From NCBI RefSeq assembly GCF_000473065.1, contig NZ_AXAZ01000008.1:62001-126000 (forward strand): 64,000 bases of DNA. Reading direction: 5' to 3'. A program made the position numbers and the translations under genes. The notes under the pieces were generated by a model. The model was not told where the DNA came from and did not search any database. It worked only from the letters and a program-made list of their open reading frames with translations. The stretch is from Bradyrhizobium sp. WSM1743 (GTDB taxonomy: Bacteria; Pseudomonadota; Alphaproteobacteria; Rhizobiales; Xanthobacteraceae). Positions 31,798 through 40,034 of this stretch are shown here, piece after piece (the first letter of the stretch is position 1; the number at the start of each line of letters is the position of its first letter).

Positions 31798-32559
31798 TCA
31801 GTGGATCAGCATGCCGCCGTTGACGTCGATGACCGCGCCGGTGACGTAGGCCGACAGGTCCGAGGCGAGGAAGGTGTAGATACCGGCGACGTCAGCGGCC
31901 TCGCCGAGCCGGCCGAGCGGAATGCCCTCGAGGATCTTCGCCCGCATCTCGTCGGTGAGCTTGCCCGCGGTGATGTCGGTGCCGATCAGGCCGGGCGTCA
32001 CGCAGTTGACGCGGATGCCGTCGGGGCCGAACTCGCGAGCCATCGCCTTGGCGAGCCCGAGCACGCCGGCCTTGGCCGCCGAATAGTGCGGCCCACCGAA
32101 GATGCCACCGCCGCGCTGGGCGGAAACCGACGACATGCAGGCGATGGATCCGCTCTTGCGCTCGCGCATATGCGGGATCACGGCCTGGGACAGGAACAGG
32201 ATGCCCTTGAGGTTGACGTCCTGGATGCGGTCCCAATCTTCCGGCGTGATGTCGAGAAGCTTCACCGGCTGGGTCACGCCGGCATTGCTGATGAGGATGT
32301 CGATCTGGCCGAATTTCGCGATGACCGCTTCAACGGCCTTGATGCAGGCCTGCTTGTCGGTGACGTCTAAGGCGAGGCCGAGATGCGGCTGGCGATTGAC
32401 CGGTTCGAGATTGCGCGCTGCGTCTTCCGCCGCCGAGCCATCGATGTCGAGAATGGCGACCCGGGCGCCTTCGGCGGCAAATCGCCGGGCCGTCGCAAGG
32501 CCGATCCCCCGCGGCGAAGCCGCGCCGGTGATGATTGCAGTCTTGCCGCGAAGCAGCAT
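31798..32559 (-). CDS. Short-chain dehydrogenase/reductase
   Basis: 253-aa classical SDR. The NAD(P)-binding glycine motif is TGAASPRGIGLATARRFA, followed by DIDGSAAEDAA, an NAG motif (LISNAGVTQPV), catalytic Ser (SSVSAQRGGG) and YSAAKAG for Tyr/Lys, and PGLIGTDI. The Asp at the end of strand 2 favours NAD. GGGAGG is at good spacing upstream. It is the promoter-proximal gene of the operon with the split transketolase and TRAP transporter, so it probably oxidises or reduces a polyol or keto-acid imported by that transporter. Confidence 0.92.
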   Translation of the reverse strand: MLLRGKTAIITGAASPRGIGLATARRFAAEGARVAILDIDGSAAEDAARNLEPVNRQPHLGLALDVTDKQACIKAVEAVIAKFGQIDILISNAGVTQPVKLLDITPEDWDRIQDVNLKGILFLSQAVIPHMRERKSGSIACMSSVSAQRGGGIFGGPHYSAAKAGVLGLAKAMAREFGPDGIRVNCVTPGLIGTDITAGKLTDEMRAKILEGIPLGRLGEAADVAGIYTFLASDLSAYVTGAVIDVNGGMLIH

Positions 32560-32669
32560 CTGATCCTCCCTGAATGGCTGTGCCGAGGCTCCCGAGGGGC
32601 GCGGCTGTTCTTGATCAGTTGGTTATGCCACGGCCTGCTTTCCGACAAACGCACTATTGTCTTGCATAG

Positions 32670-32684
32670 GTGAATTTGGTTCAC
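32670..32684. promoter_or_regulatory. LysR-type binding site between SDR operon and lysR gene
   Basis: GTGAA-TTTGG-TTCAC is a perfect 5-bp inverted repeat containing the T-N11-A signature of LysR-type regulator sites. It sits 7 bases upstream of the regulator start and about 110 bases from the divergent SDR start, the usual position for an autoregulatory site that also activates the divergent operon. Confidence 0.6.
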
Positions 32685-32691
32685 TTGTGCG

Positions 32692-33624
32692 ATGTTGCTG
32701 TCCAGTATCCCGATATCCGCCGTCCGCGCTTTCGAGGCGGCTGCGCGCACCGGCTCGTTCCGGGATGCGGCGAACGAGCTTCATCTGACGCCAAGCGCGG
32801 TGAGCCACGCCATTCGCAAGCTCGAAAGCGCGATGGGCACGATATTGTTCGAACGCAGTGCCCGCACGGTTCGCCTGACGCCAGCGGGCGAGAACCTGAT
32901 GCGTCATGCCGGCGCCGCTTTCGATAATCTTCGCCGCGGCATCGAGGAGGTCGCCGGCCGCGGCCCGCAATTGCTGAGAGTGCACTGTGCACCGAGCTTT
33001 GCCGCCCAGTGGCTCGCCCCGCGCCTCGCCCGCTTCATGGCTGCCGAGCCCAAGCTCGAGGTCCGCCTCGCCGCCAACACCGAATATGCCCGGTTCAGCA
33101 ACGACGATTTCGATATCGATATCGTGTACGGGCAGCCGAGAGCCGAGGGGGTCGAGGTCATCCCGCTGGGCGAAGAGACCGTGACGCCGCTCTGCACGCC
33201 CGGACTGGCGAAGAAAATCCGCAAGCCGAAGGACCTGCTCGACCAGGTGTTGATCCGCTCGGAAGTGAAGCAGGTGCAGTGGCATCAATGGTTCACGGCC
33301 AACGGCCTCGAAGCCCCCGCCATCCACGGCATGCGCTTCGACCGCAGCTTCCTGGCGATCGCGATGGCGTCGAGCGGTCTCGGCGTGACGCTGGAATCAA
33401 CCCGGCTCGCCGAACGGGAAATCGCGACAAAGCGGCTGGTCGCGCCGCTTGCCGGACGCTCCGTCGACATCCGCTATGTCGGCCATCATCTCGTTTTTCC
33501 ACGGGCAAGCCGGCAGCGGCGGCCGATCCGCGTGTTCGCCGAGTGGATCACGCGTGAGCTTGGAGCCGGCGGCTCGGCGTCGAGCCGCACCGGAGCCGAC
33601 TCGACGGCCATCCGCTCAGACTGA
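32692..33624 (+). CDS. LysR-family transcriptional regulator (GcvA-like)
   Basis: 310-aa regulator: N-terminal winged helix (SAVRAFEAAARTGSFRDAANELHLTPSAVSHAIRKLES, trimmed) and a C-terminal effector domain starting near LLRVHCAPSFAAQWLAPRL. The pattern VHC.PSFA..WL..RL is typical of the GcvA/TrpI subgroup. It is divergent from the SDR-transketolase-TRAP operon and most likely controls it. The C-terminal 20 residues are Ser/Ala-rich. No clear Shine-Dalgarno precedes ATG 32692, which may limit its translation. Confidence 0.9.
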   Translation: MLLSSIPISAVRAFEAAARTGSFRDAANELHLTPSAVSHAIRKLESAMGTILFERSARTVRLTPAGENLMRHAGAAFDNLRRGIEEVAGRGPQLLRVHCAPSFAAQWLAPRLARFMAAEPKLEVRLAANTEYARFSNDDFDIDIVYGQPRAEGVEVIPLGEETVTPLCTPGLAKKIRKPKDLLDQVLIRSEVKQVQWHQWFTANGLEAPAIHGMRFDRSFLAIAMASSGLGVTLESTRLAEREIATKRLVAPLAGRSVDIRYVGHHLVFPRASRQRRPIRVFAEWITRELGAGGSASSRTGADSTAIRSD

Positions 33625-33759
33625 CAGCTCCGTGGATTCCGGCAGTGACGGCAGACCGCGCCAAGGCTCGATCCTGCGGAGACGGCAGCCGAACAAGTGA
33701 GGGCGGCGGAAGCAGAAGCTGAAACCCGCCCGGAGCATGCCGTGGCGTTGAACGCCGGC

Positions 33760-34524
33760 CTAATCGAGCAAGCCCTTCAATCCGGCATAGATCGAGCCGA
33801 TGCCGGTCGCAGCGACACCGGCCAACGGCCCTACGGTCTGAATGAAATCCTGAATCAAGCGGGCGCGGCGGCGCAATTGCTCTTCGCCGACATGCTGCCC
33901 GAGCAGGCGCGCCACGCGGAAGGCAAACGCGTTCGGCTTGCCGCCCTGGGTCAGCACGCGGGGCAAGACCTGGAAGATCACGACGCTCAGGATGTTCCCG
34001 GAGACGAAGGCGAGCAGGATGCTGGCGCCATATTCGAACACCTCGCGCCATTCGATCCAGGTTTGCGGCAGGATCGGAACGTGATCATGAACTCCTGTTA
34101 CCGTCAGCATCGACGAGATGCTGACCCCTGCCGTCAGGAACGCCAGGACGAACGAGGTCAGGGCGGAGACCCGGTGCAGGGGATAGGCTACGAAGCCAAA
34201 CAGGAGGGGTATCGCGATCGACGCGATCCGCAGCGGAATCGCTGACAAGTTGAAGGTGATGGTCACGAGCACATGCGCGATCACCAGCAACAGGGATGGA
34301 ATGGCGACGTAGAGTATCGCATGGGTTCCGTAATAGCGCAGCGGATTGTTGTAGCGCTCGAGGCGGACATTGACGCGGTCGAGATCGCGCCTGAGCTTGT
34401 CCAGGTCGGCAACGATCTCGTCGATCTCGAGAAGCGTCGGCCGCACGACCCGCAAGTCACGCGAGCAATGCTTGCATGCGATCGCTTCGTCCTTGATGGT
34501 CTCGGCGCAAAACGGACATTCCAT
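33760..34524 (-). CDS. Zinc-ribbon membrane protein of the CHAT operon
   Basis: 254-aa protein. An N-terminal zinc ribbon (ECPFCAETIKDEAIACKHCSRDLR, CxxC...CxxC) is followed by a short coiled coil (EIDEIVADLDKLRRDLDRVNVRLE) and then at least four hydrophobic segments between residues ~70 and ~190 (for example AILYVAIPSLLLVIAHVLV, IPLLFGFVAYPL, ASILLAFVSGNILSVVIF). The C-terminal tail is amphipathic (RRRARLIQDFIQTVGPLAG). I do not recognise the membrane part. It lies 2 bases after the 65-aa zinc-ribbon gene and is the last gene of the operon. Confidence 0.8.
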   Translation of the reverse strand: MECPFCAETIKDEAIACKHCSRDLRVVRPTLLEIDEIVADLDKLRRDLDRVNVRLERYNNPLRYYGTHAILYVAIPSLLLVIAHVLVTITFNLSAIPLRIASIAIPLLFGFVAYPLHRVSALTSFVLAFLTAGVSISSMLTVTGVHDHVPILPQTWIEWREVFEYGASILLAFVSGNILSVVIFQVLPRVLTQGGKPNAFAFRVARLLGQHVGEEQLRRRARLIQDFIQTVGPLAGVAATGIGSIYAGLKGLLD

Positions 34525-34526
34525 CG

Positions 34527-34724
34527 CTAGCGCGACTTCCTTCGCCTCATGATTGCTTCGATCTCGTCCCTGGCCCGCTTCAGTTCATCGCGCAGCTCCT
34601 CGCGCTTGCGCAGGAGATCGTCGCGCTCGGCGATCAGCGTGGCGGGAACGGCGATGTCGCGCCCGCACGAGGCGCAAACCATTGCACCCTCCGCACTCCC
34701 GGACCGGCAGTAAGGGCACGTCAC
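34527..34724 (-). CDS. 65-aa zinc-ribbon/coiled-coil protein of the CHAT operon
   Basis: GTG-started small protein. Its first 25 residues are a zinc ribbon (TCPYCRSGSAEGAMVCASCGRD, CxxC-N-CxxC). The rest is a charged helix (AERDDLLRKREELRDELKRARDEIEAIM) likely to form a coiled coil. It shares both features with the N-terminal part of the next gene's product, suggesting that the two interact. The GTG overlaps the stop of the preceding gene by 4 bases. Confidence 0.78.
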   Translation of the reverse strand: MTCPYCRSGSAEGAMVCASCGRDIAVPATLIAERDDLLRKREELRDELKRARDEIEAIMRRRKSR

Positions 34725-35164
34725 TTGGGTGCGACCTTCAAGGTGAAGACGGTCGTGCCAGGCCGACCATCACTGTCCTTGATATCGACGCGGACCGTGT
34801 ATTCGCCGGGCGGCAGCTCCGCATCCTGCATGTTGATGCCGTCGGCCTGCACGAAGGGCTTGACCCGGGGGGTCAGGTCGACGTTCGGCGTCCGGAGGAA
34901 GATCACCTTGACCGACTCCGGGTCGATCTTCGCTCCGCCATAGGACTGAAATTTCAACACCAGCCGCAGAGGCGAGCTCGCCGCGTCGCCCGGCGAGACG
35001 AACTCGACCTTGGGACCACGCATGATGCCGCGCTGATCGACGGCAACCGCTCCCTTGGGAGGCGGCAGCTTGGCTTCCTCTTCCGAGATCAACAGCGTGG
35101 CGCGCGATGGTGCCGAGAACAGCAAACCCGCGGCCACAAGGCCCAGAAAGACATTCCGCTTCAT
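34721..35164 (-). CDS. Small exported beta-rich protein of the CHAT operon
   Basis: 147-aa protein: signal peptide (RNVFLGLVAAGLLFSAPSRA) and a single domain resembling an immunoglobulin-like or transthyretin-like fold (FVSPGDAASSPLRLVLKFQS, ELPPGEYTVRVDIKDSDGRPG, TTVFTLKVAPK). No enzyme motif and no Cys. ATG 35164 is preferred over the frame start 35347, which would lie in the CHAT gene. It begins 22 bases after the CHAT stop. Its function is unknown; it may be a periplasmic ligand or cofactor of the CHAT protein. Confidence 0.78.
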   Translation of the reverse strand: MKRNVFLGLVAAGLLFSAPSRATLLISEEEAKLPPPKGAVAVDQRGIMRGPKVEFVSPGDAASSPLRLVLKFQSYGGAKIDPESVKVIFLRTPNVDLTPRVKPFVQADGINMQDAELPPGEYTVRVDIKDSDGRPGTTVFTLKVAPK

Positions 35165-35186
35165 TTTCCGTGCCCCTTCCCGTTCG

Positions 35187-38100
35187 TCAACGCAAGCCGC
35201 CATCGCCGATGATGGTGTAAGGCGCCCAGAACAGCGGATGCGCATAGGCAAACTCGGTCTTGCCCTCGCTGTTGAGATAACCCGGACCATCGACGAGGGC
35301 CATTGCGGCCTGACGCAGCGCTTCACTGCGCGACAGCTTGGGATCATCGGCCTGCCGCTTGAACAGGTCGGTCACCAATTGCCGCGCCGACTGTGAATGC
35401 ACCGACCAGTTCGTCACCAGCAGCGCGCGCGTTCCGGCGTAGAAGAACGCGCGCCCGAGCCCGGATGCCGCCTCCGCTCCTGCCCCGGCGCCGGCGCCGG
35501 TGTTGCAGGCCGACAGGATGACCCAGTCCGCATCCAGCTTGAGGCCGAGGATCTCCTCCATGGTCAGAAGGCCATCGCCACCCTCACCCGTCACCACCGG
35601 CGACGACAAAGCGAGCGCGGGCTGCGTCAGCCCGTTCAGCTCGCCCGGGACCAAGCCATGGGTGGCAAAGGCCAGGATCCTGAAGCCGGAGAGATTCATG
35701 GTTTTCACCGCACTCTCGGTTGCGCTCTTGCCGAGAAACAGCACCTTGGAAGGGTCCGCCTGCAGTGCCAGCGCGATCGACTTCAACTCGTCAGCGGTGT
35801 CGGGCAGACGGGGCAAGAGACCGAGCTCGGCGCTGTCGACGCCTTCGAGCTTGGGACTGTTGCGCCGCTTCAACGGACCGCCACGCGTGATGTTGCCGCC
35901 GGCGTCGGCGACCTGAATCTTCTCTCCGCCGCCTTCCGCCTCCGCCTGCTGCTCGCTGTTGAAATAGGGATCGCCGAAGGCCACGAGGTCGCCGCGGCCG
36001 GGCTTGCCCGGCGGCAATTGCCGCAGCGTGCGCAGCGCCGCCGCCGACGGCACCGTCGAGACGGCATGGGTTCGCGCCAACCACGGCACGTTGCGATAAC
36101 CGATGAACAGCGGATCCTCGTCGGCAGCGACCTCTGCCGGTGCCGTCGGCAACAGAGACAGCGGCAACAGGCCCAACGCACCGTTGGTCACGACAATCAG
36201 GTTCTTGGCCGGCTTCCATCCGCTCTCAACCGGCTTGAGCAGCAACTCGTAGAGCTCATGGCCGAGCTTGAGGTCGAACGGCGGAATGTCCGAGATCATC
36301 GCAGCCTGCGGCTCGAGCGCTTCGCGCAGCTTGCGGATCTTGCTCTCGATGTCGCCGATCTTGGCCTGGACCGCCGCGAACGCCACCGGCCCCGACTTCG
36401 GCACCGCCCAGACGAAGCCGCCGTTCTGGCCGAAATAGAACGAGAGCATGGCTTCGTCGTCGGCAAGCGTCGCGCGGATCTCGGCGACGCTCGGCGGCCT
36501 CGGCGAGACGAGATCGGCGTAGATCGGGAATTTCTGCTTGATCTCCTGGCGCGCCTTGTCGCGCTGGCCGCGCAAGGCGGCGATGGAGGCCTGGATCTGC
36601 TGAACACCCTTCTCGTCGCGTTCCGCCGCGGGAAGCGCGAGCACGTTGTTGAGCGTGCCGAGCTGGGCGTTGACCTGCTTGGTCAGGTCCTGCTCCTTGC
36701 GCACGAGCTCGGCGAGCGCGGGGTCCTTTGCCGCCGCACGCGCGCTCGAGGCGGCCAGCGCCTGCTGCACCGAGCGACCGCGGACGGCATCGGCGAGGCC
36801 AAAGGTCTCCTCGCCAACGCCGCTGCCCTCGGCCCGCGCGAGCAGCGCGAGATAGCTTTCGACGATGGTCTGCAGCCGCTGGCTGCGCGCGGCCACCACG
36901 GTGGTGTTCTCATCGTCGGCGTTCTCGTTCGCGCTCGCCATCATGATCGGGATGGCAGCCTTGAACTCGCGGATCGCCTCGGCATCGCGCCGCGCCCTCA
37001 TCAGACCGACGGCCAAAGTGCCGCGCGCGGAGGCGGCATCGAAGTGATTTTCACCGACGCGCCCGACCTGCTTCCTGACGAGCTGCTCGGCCGCTGCAAT
37101 GCCGGCGTCCAGCTGTCCGGAGTTGTAGAGCGCGAGAATGCGCGACGGATTGAGCTCGAAAACCTGGCGGCGTTGCGGCTCCCATTTGGCGATCGCCTGG
37201 TCGATCCGCGCAAACATGGCGTTGGCTTCGTCATTCTTGCGCTGAAGGCTGAGAATGCCGGCGAGCTGGGACAGCAACTGAACCGTCGGCTGCGAATCGT
37301 CCGGCACGCCGACGGTCTTGCTGATGTCGAGGGCGACGCGACCGAGCTGCTCGGCTTCCTCGTAGCGGCCCTGATCGACCAGAATACCGGCCAGCCCCAT
37401 CACGAAACGCGGCGTCACCGGATTGTACTTGCCGGTGTCCCTCAGGCGCGCCAGCAGCGCTCGGCGCGCGTCGACCTCTGCTTCGGCGAGCCGTCCCTGC
37501 CGCGCCTTCATGCGCGCTTGGTTCAGGACGTTGCCGTCGACAACCTGGAGCAGCAGTGTCTCGGCAGGCGGATTCTCCAGCTCCAGAACCCCCTTGTTGC
37601 CGGCGCGCTTGCGCAGCTCGGCGGTGCGATAGGCGGCCTCGGCTTCCGCGAACTGGCCCCGCGCCTCGAAGATCTGAGCGCGCGACATCTCGATCTCGCC
37701 TTCCCAGTTCTGGCCCAGCCTGGCATAGGTGGCGCGCCAACCAGGAAGCCCGCTGGTGCGCGCTTCCTGGATTAGGGTCAGGCTGCGACGGAGATGGGCT
37801 TCGGCCTGCGCGACATCGCCCATCTGCAGGAGGATGGACGCAAGCGTACGGTTGGCATTGAACTGGTAGCCCTTCGAGCCCGGCATGTTGGTGTCGCGCA
37901 ACAACTTTTGCACGATCTCCAACGCGCGCTTGGGATCGCCGGCGAGCAAATACTGCACCGACTGCAGCTGCATCAGACGCGCCAGCATGTTCGGGCTGAC
38001 GGCTCCGCGGCCGACTTCCACTGCCTTGTTGGCATCGGCGGTGGATTCGGCGAGCCGGCCGAGTTGCGAGCGCGCATTGGCGCGATCGAAGTAGAATTGC

Positions 38101-38594
38101 GCGAGATCCTGGCGCGACTCCTTGCCCGTCGGCACGGCGTCGGCATCGGCCTTGAGCTCGGCGATCATCTTCTCATCGGGCTTCTCGCCGTCGAGAATGG
38201 CCGTGATATCGGAGATGTTGCGCGGCGGCGCGACGAAATCCTTCGGCAGGGCGGTGCCCGCATCGAGCTTGGGCGCCGCCTCTTTCGGCATTTCGACGGC
38301 GACGTTGGCGCGGCCGTTGGCGGCGTTGAGGGCCGCGATGACGCAGGCCCTGACCTGCGGCGAGGCTTTGGCACGGCAACCCTCGAGATCGGCACCTGCC
38401 TTGCGGCCTCCCTGGGCCTGCATGCACGCCTGCACGATCGGCCTGCCGACCGTCATCCGGCAATTCTCGATCGCCGCTTCCTTGGTCAACGCGGCAGCGG
38501 AGCCGGCTGATCCGAGCAGAATGGCAAATGTCAGCAGATGGCGGAGGGAAACGTCCAGACGGCTCTTGAACGGATGCGCGGCGTCTAAGCTCAT
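35187..38594 (-). CDS. Exported TPR-CHAT domain protein (caspase-like)
   Basis: 1135-aa protein. An N-terminal hydrophobic stretch (RHLLTFAILLGSAGSAAALT) looks like a signal peptide. A short Cys-containing region (NCRMTVGRP, CMQAQGG, GCRAKASPQVRAC) follows, then ~500 residues of TPR-like helices (NRTLASILLQMGDVAQAEAHLRRSL, AEEQLGRVALDISK), a long coiled-coil segment around residues 620-720, and a C-terminal CHAT domain. The catalytic dyad is His979 in FATHG and Cys1030 in LSACNTG, both intact. CHAT domains are caspase/separase-related proteases. ATG 38594 is used; the longer frame adds 26 residues. It is the first gene of a four-gene operon. Confidence 0.88.
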   Translation of the reverse strand: MSLDAAHPFKSRLDVSLRHLLTFAILLGSAGSAAALTKEAAIENCRMTVGRPIVQACMQAQGGRKAGADLEGCRAKASPQVRACVIAALNAANGRANVAVEMPKEAAPKLDAGTALPKDFVAPPRNISDITAILDGEKPDEKMIAELKADADAVPTGKESRQDLAQFYFDRANARSQLGRLAESTADANKAVEVGRGAVSPNMLARLMQLQSVQYLLAGDPKRALEIVQKLLRDTNMPGSKGYQFNANRTLASILLQMGDVAQAEAHLRRSLTLIQEARTSGLPGWRATYARLGQNWEGEIEMSRAQIFEARGQFAEAEAAYRTAELRKRAGNKGVLELENPPAETLLLQVVDGNVLNQARMKARQGRLAEAEVDARRALLARLRDTGKYNPVTPRFVMGLAGILVDQGRYEEAEQLGRVALDISKTVGVPDDSQPTVQLLSQLAGILSLQRKNDEANAMFARIDQAIAKWEPQRRQVFELNPSRILALYNSGQLDAGIAAAEQLVRKQVGRVGENHFDAASARGTLAVGLMRARRDAEAIREFKAAIPIMMASANENADDENTTVVAARSQRLQTIVESYLALLARAEGSGVGEETFGLADAVRGRSVQQALAASSARAAAKDPALAELVRKEQDLTKQVNAQLGTLNNVLALPAAERDEKGVQQIQASIAALRGQRDKARQEIKQKFPIYADLVSPRPPSVAEIRATLADDEAMLSFYFGQNGGFVWAVPKSGPVAFAAVQAKIGDIESKIRKLREALEPQAAMISDIPPFDLKLGHELYELLLKPVESGWKPAKNLIVVTNGALGLLPLSLLPTAPAEVAADEDPLFIGYRNVPWLARTHAVSTVPSAAALRTLRQLPPGKPGRGDLVAFGDPYFNSEQQAEAEGGGEKIQVADAGGNITRGGPLKRRNSPKLEGVDSAELGLLPRLPDTADELKSIALALQADPSKVLFLGKSATESAVKTMNLSGFRILAFATHGLVPGELNGLTQPALALSSPVVTGEGGDGLLTMEEILGLKLDADWVILSACNTGAGAGAGAEAASGLGRAFFYAGTRALLVTNWSVHSQSARQLVTDLFKRQADDPKLSRSEALRQAAMALVDGPGYLNSEGKTEFAYAHPLFWAPYTIIGDGGLR

Positions 38595-38813
38595 CTCGAA
38601 GGACCTTCGGGTAAAATGACTTTGAAGAAACGGGACAATCCTATCCGGCCGGCCCGGAAGGACAAGGGCCATCCCGGAGGCCTCAACAGCGGTAGGCCGC
38701 TACGGCCGGCATGAGTTGCCAGAGATCGCGTGCGGCGAGGCGATTCCAGGCTAATCGCGCTGATTGGCCGCGGGGTGCGATGGCTGCCCTCGACGGGCGG
38801 CTGGCTTGTGCGG

Positions 38814-39575
38814 TCAGCCCTTCGAGATGACCGCGCGGCCGTAAGGCGGCTGGGCCGCGACCGGGGGATTGGCGGTCTGGGCGGCGAGTTCGCCGATCAG
38901 GCGGTCGGCATCGGCGGCCATGCCGTCGGGGGCCTGGATCACCAGGCGTTCCAGCGCCCAGCGGTAGGACGAGATGCGCTGCTCCAGGCACAGCTGCACC
39001 CACTGGATGATCAGCGAGTTCTCCTGCATGCGCGCGACCGCGTCGTCCCTCTCCCTCGGCGAGAGCGCGGAGACGCGCGCCATGCTGGCATTGCGTTTCC
39101 GATCGAGATCGATGACGCGGATCGCGCTGGCGAAGAACGGCTCGAAGCGCGTGATGTGGTTGCGGACGTCCTCGATCAGCTGCGCATAGCGCGAGGAATG
39201 CGAGCGGTGCGGCTCGTCGATCAGCGTGCGTCCGTACATGGTGCGGTCGAACACGATCTTCTGCCGCCAGGGCGAGGGCAGCGGCTTGTAGTCGCCGAAC
39301 ACGCTCTTCCATGCGGGGCGCGACAGAGGCGGCTCGATCATGGGATAGGCGAGATCGCGAAGCTGGCGCTCTTCGTCGGTGAGCTGGAATTGCGAGGACG
39401 TCAAGCCGACGCTGGAGGTGACCTCCGCGCCCAGCCAGCGATGCATGTCGTCGCTGCGCATGCTCTCGCGGGTGCGGCCGAAATCGCCGCCGCTACACGC
39501 CGCGAGCGACGCGCCTAACAGCGTGAGCAGGACGGCCGACAGGACAGGCCGGATCTGGCGGATGGAGTCCGGCAT
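38814..39575 (-). CDS. Conserved lipoprotein, unrecognised
   Basis: 253-aa protein with a lipobox (VLLTLLGASLAACSGGDFGR; Cys27), so probably an outer- or inner-membrane lipoprotein. The mature part is largely helical, with MHRWLGAEVTSS, DEERQLRDLAYPMIEPPLSRP, RTLIDEPHRSHSSRYAQLIEDV and a long central helix. I recognise no domain. It is flanked by the CHAT operon and the small gene at 39593 on the same strand. Confidence 0.8.
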   Translation of the reverse strand: MPDSIRQIRPVLSAVLLTLLGASLAACSGGDFGRTRESMRSDDMHRWLGAEVTSSVGLTSSQFQLTDEERQLRDLAYPMIEPPLSRPAWKSVFGDYKPLPSPWRQKIVFDRTMYGRTLIDEPHRSHSSRYAQLIEDVRNHITRFEPFFASAIRVIDLDRKRNASMARVSALSPRERDDAVARMQENSLIIQWVQLCLEQRISSYRWALERLVIQAPDGMAADADRLIGELAAQTANPPVAAQPPYGRAVISKG

Positions 39576-39592
39576 CGCATGAAGCCGGATGT

Positions 39593-39781
39593 TCAGCGAC
39601 GGCGGCGACGGCGCCCCGGCGCTGTGCCCTGCTCCGGCCCGCGATCGCCGCTGGTTTCGTCCGCCTCACGCTCGATGCGGATCACGGGAAGGATCACGAC
39701 CGTTCCCATGTCCGTGCGCGGAGCGACATCCCCCGACGAGCCCACCCGGCGACCGGCCGGAAATTCGATGATGGTCCCCAT
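39593..39781 (-). CDS. Small conserved hypothetical protein (GTIIEFP type)
   Basis: 62-aa protein starting MGTIIEFPAGRRVGSS and ending in an Arg run (APGRRRRRR). Proteins with the GTIIEFP start are, as I recall, a conserved short family in Bradyrhizobiaceae without function. GAAGAGAG precedes ATG 39781; the longer frame to 39832 adds 17 residues without a better ribosome site. It lies in front of the lipoprotein gene and below two CtrA-type boxes. Confidence 0.62.
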   Translation of the reverse strand: MGTIIEFPAGRRVGSSGDVAPRTDMGTVVILPVIRIEREADETSGDRGPEQGTAPGRRRRRR

Positions 39782-39852
39782 GCCAGCTCTCTTCAATTGC
39801 CGCGCGACCGAACGCGCCCCTGCAACATGCATTCATTAAGATCAGCTCATGG

Positions 39853-39867
39853 TTAACGGGGTGTAAA
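39853..39867. promoter_or_regulatory. Near-consensus CtrA box (TTAA-N7-TAAA)
   Basis: TTAA-CGGGGTG-TAAA matches seven of eight defined positions of the CtrA recognition site TTAA-N7-TTAA. It is 72 bases upstream of the minus-strand small gene and 168 bases upstream of the divergent DUF2336 gene. Confidence 0.5.
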
Positions 39868-39965
39868 CGCGCCTCTTGGACCGTAACCGCACGGACGCGC
39901 CGCGCCGTCCCGTTGCGGCACGACAACGCCCTAAATTGCAGAGCCGGCTTCACGCCTCGTTTTCC

Positions 39966-39980
39966 TTAACGAGGCTTTAA
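39966..39980. promoter_or_regulatory. Perfect CtrA box (TTAA-N7-TTAA) upstream of the DUF2336 gene
   Basis: TTAA-CGAGGCT-TTAA is an exact match to the CtrA consensus, centred about 62 bases before ATG 40035. It overlaps an 8-bp inverted repeat GCCTCGTT/AACGAGGC (39954-39975), so another factor might compete at the same site. Confidence 0.6.
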
Positions 39981-40034
39981 AAGAACCTGCGCTAGGCTCG
40001 CCCAAGTATCTTTCCCGAGTTGCGTACGCCTCCC

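Noticed and set aside
35397..37775. 792-codon plus-strand open frame opposite the CHAT gene
   Set aside because: Low-complexity Arg/Gln/Leu composition and full overlap with a well-supported gene on the other strand.
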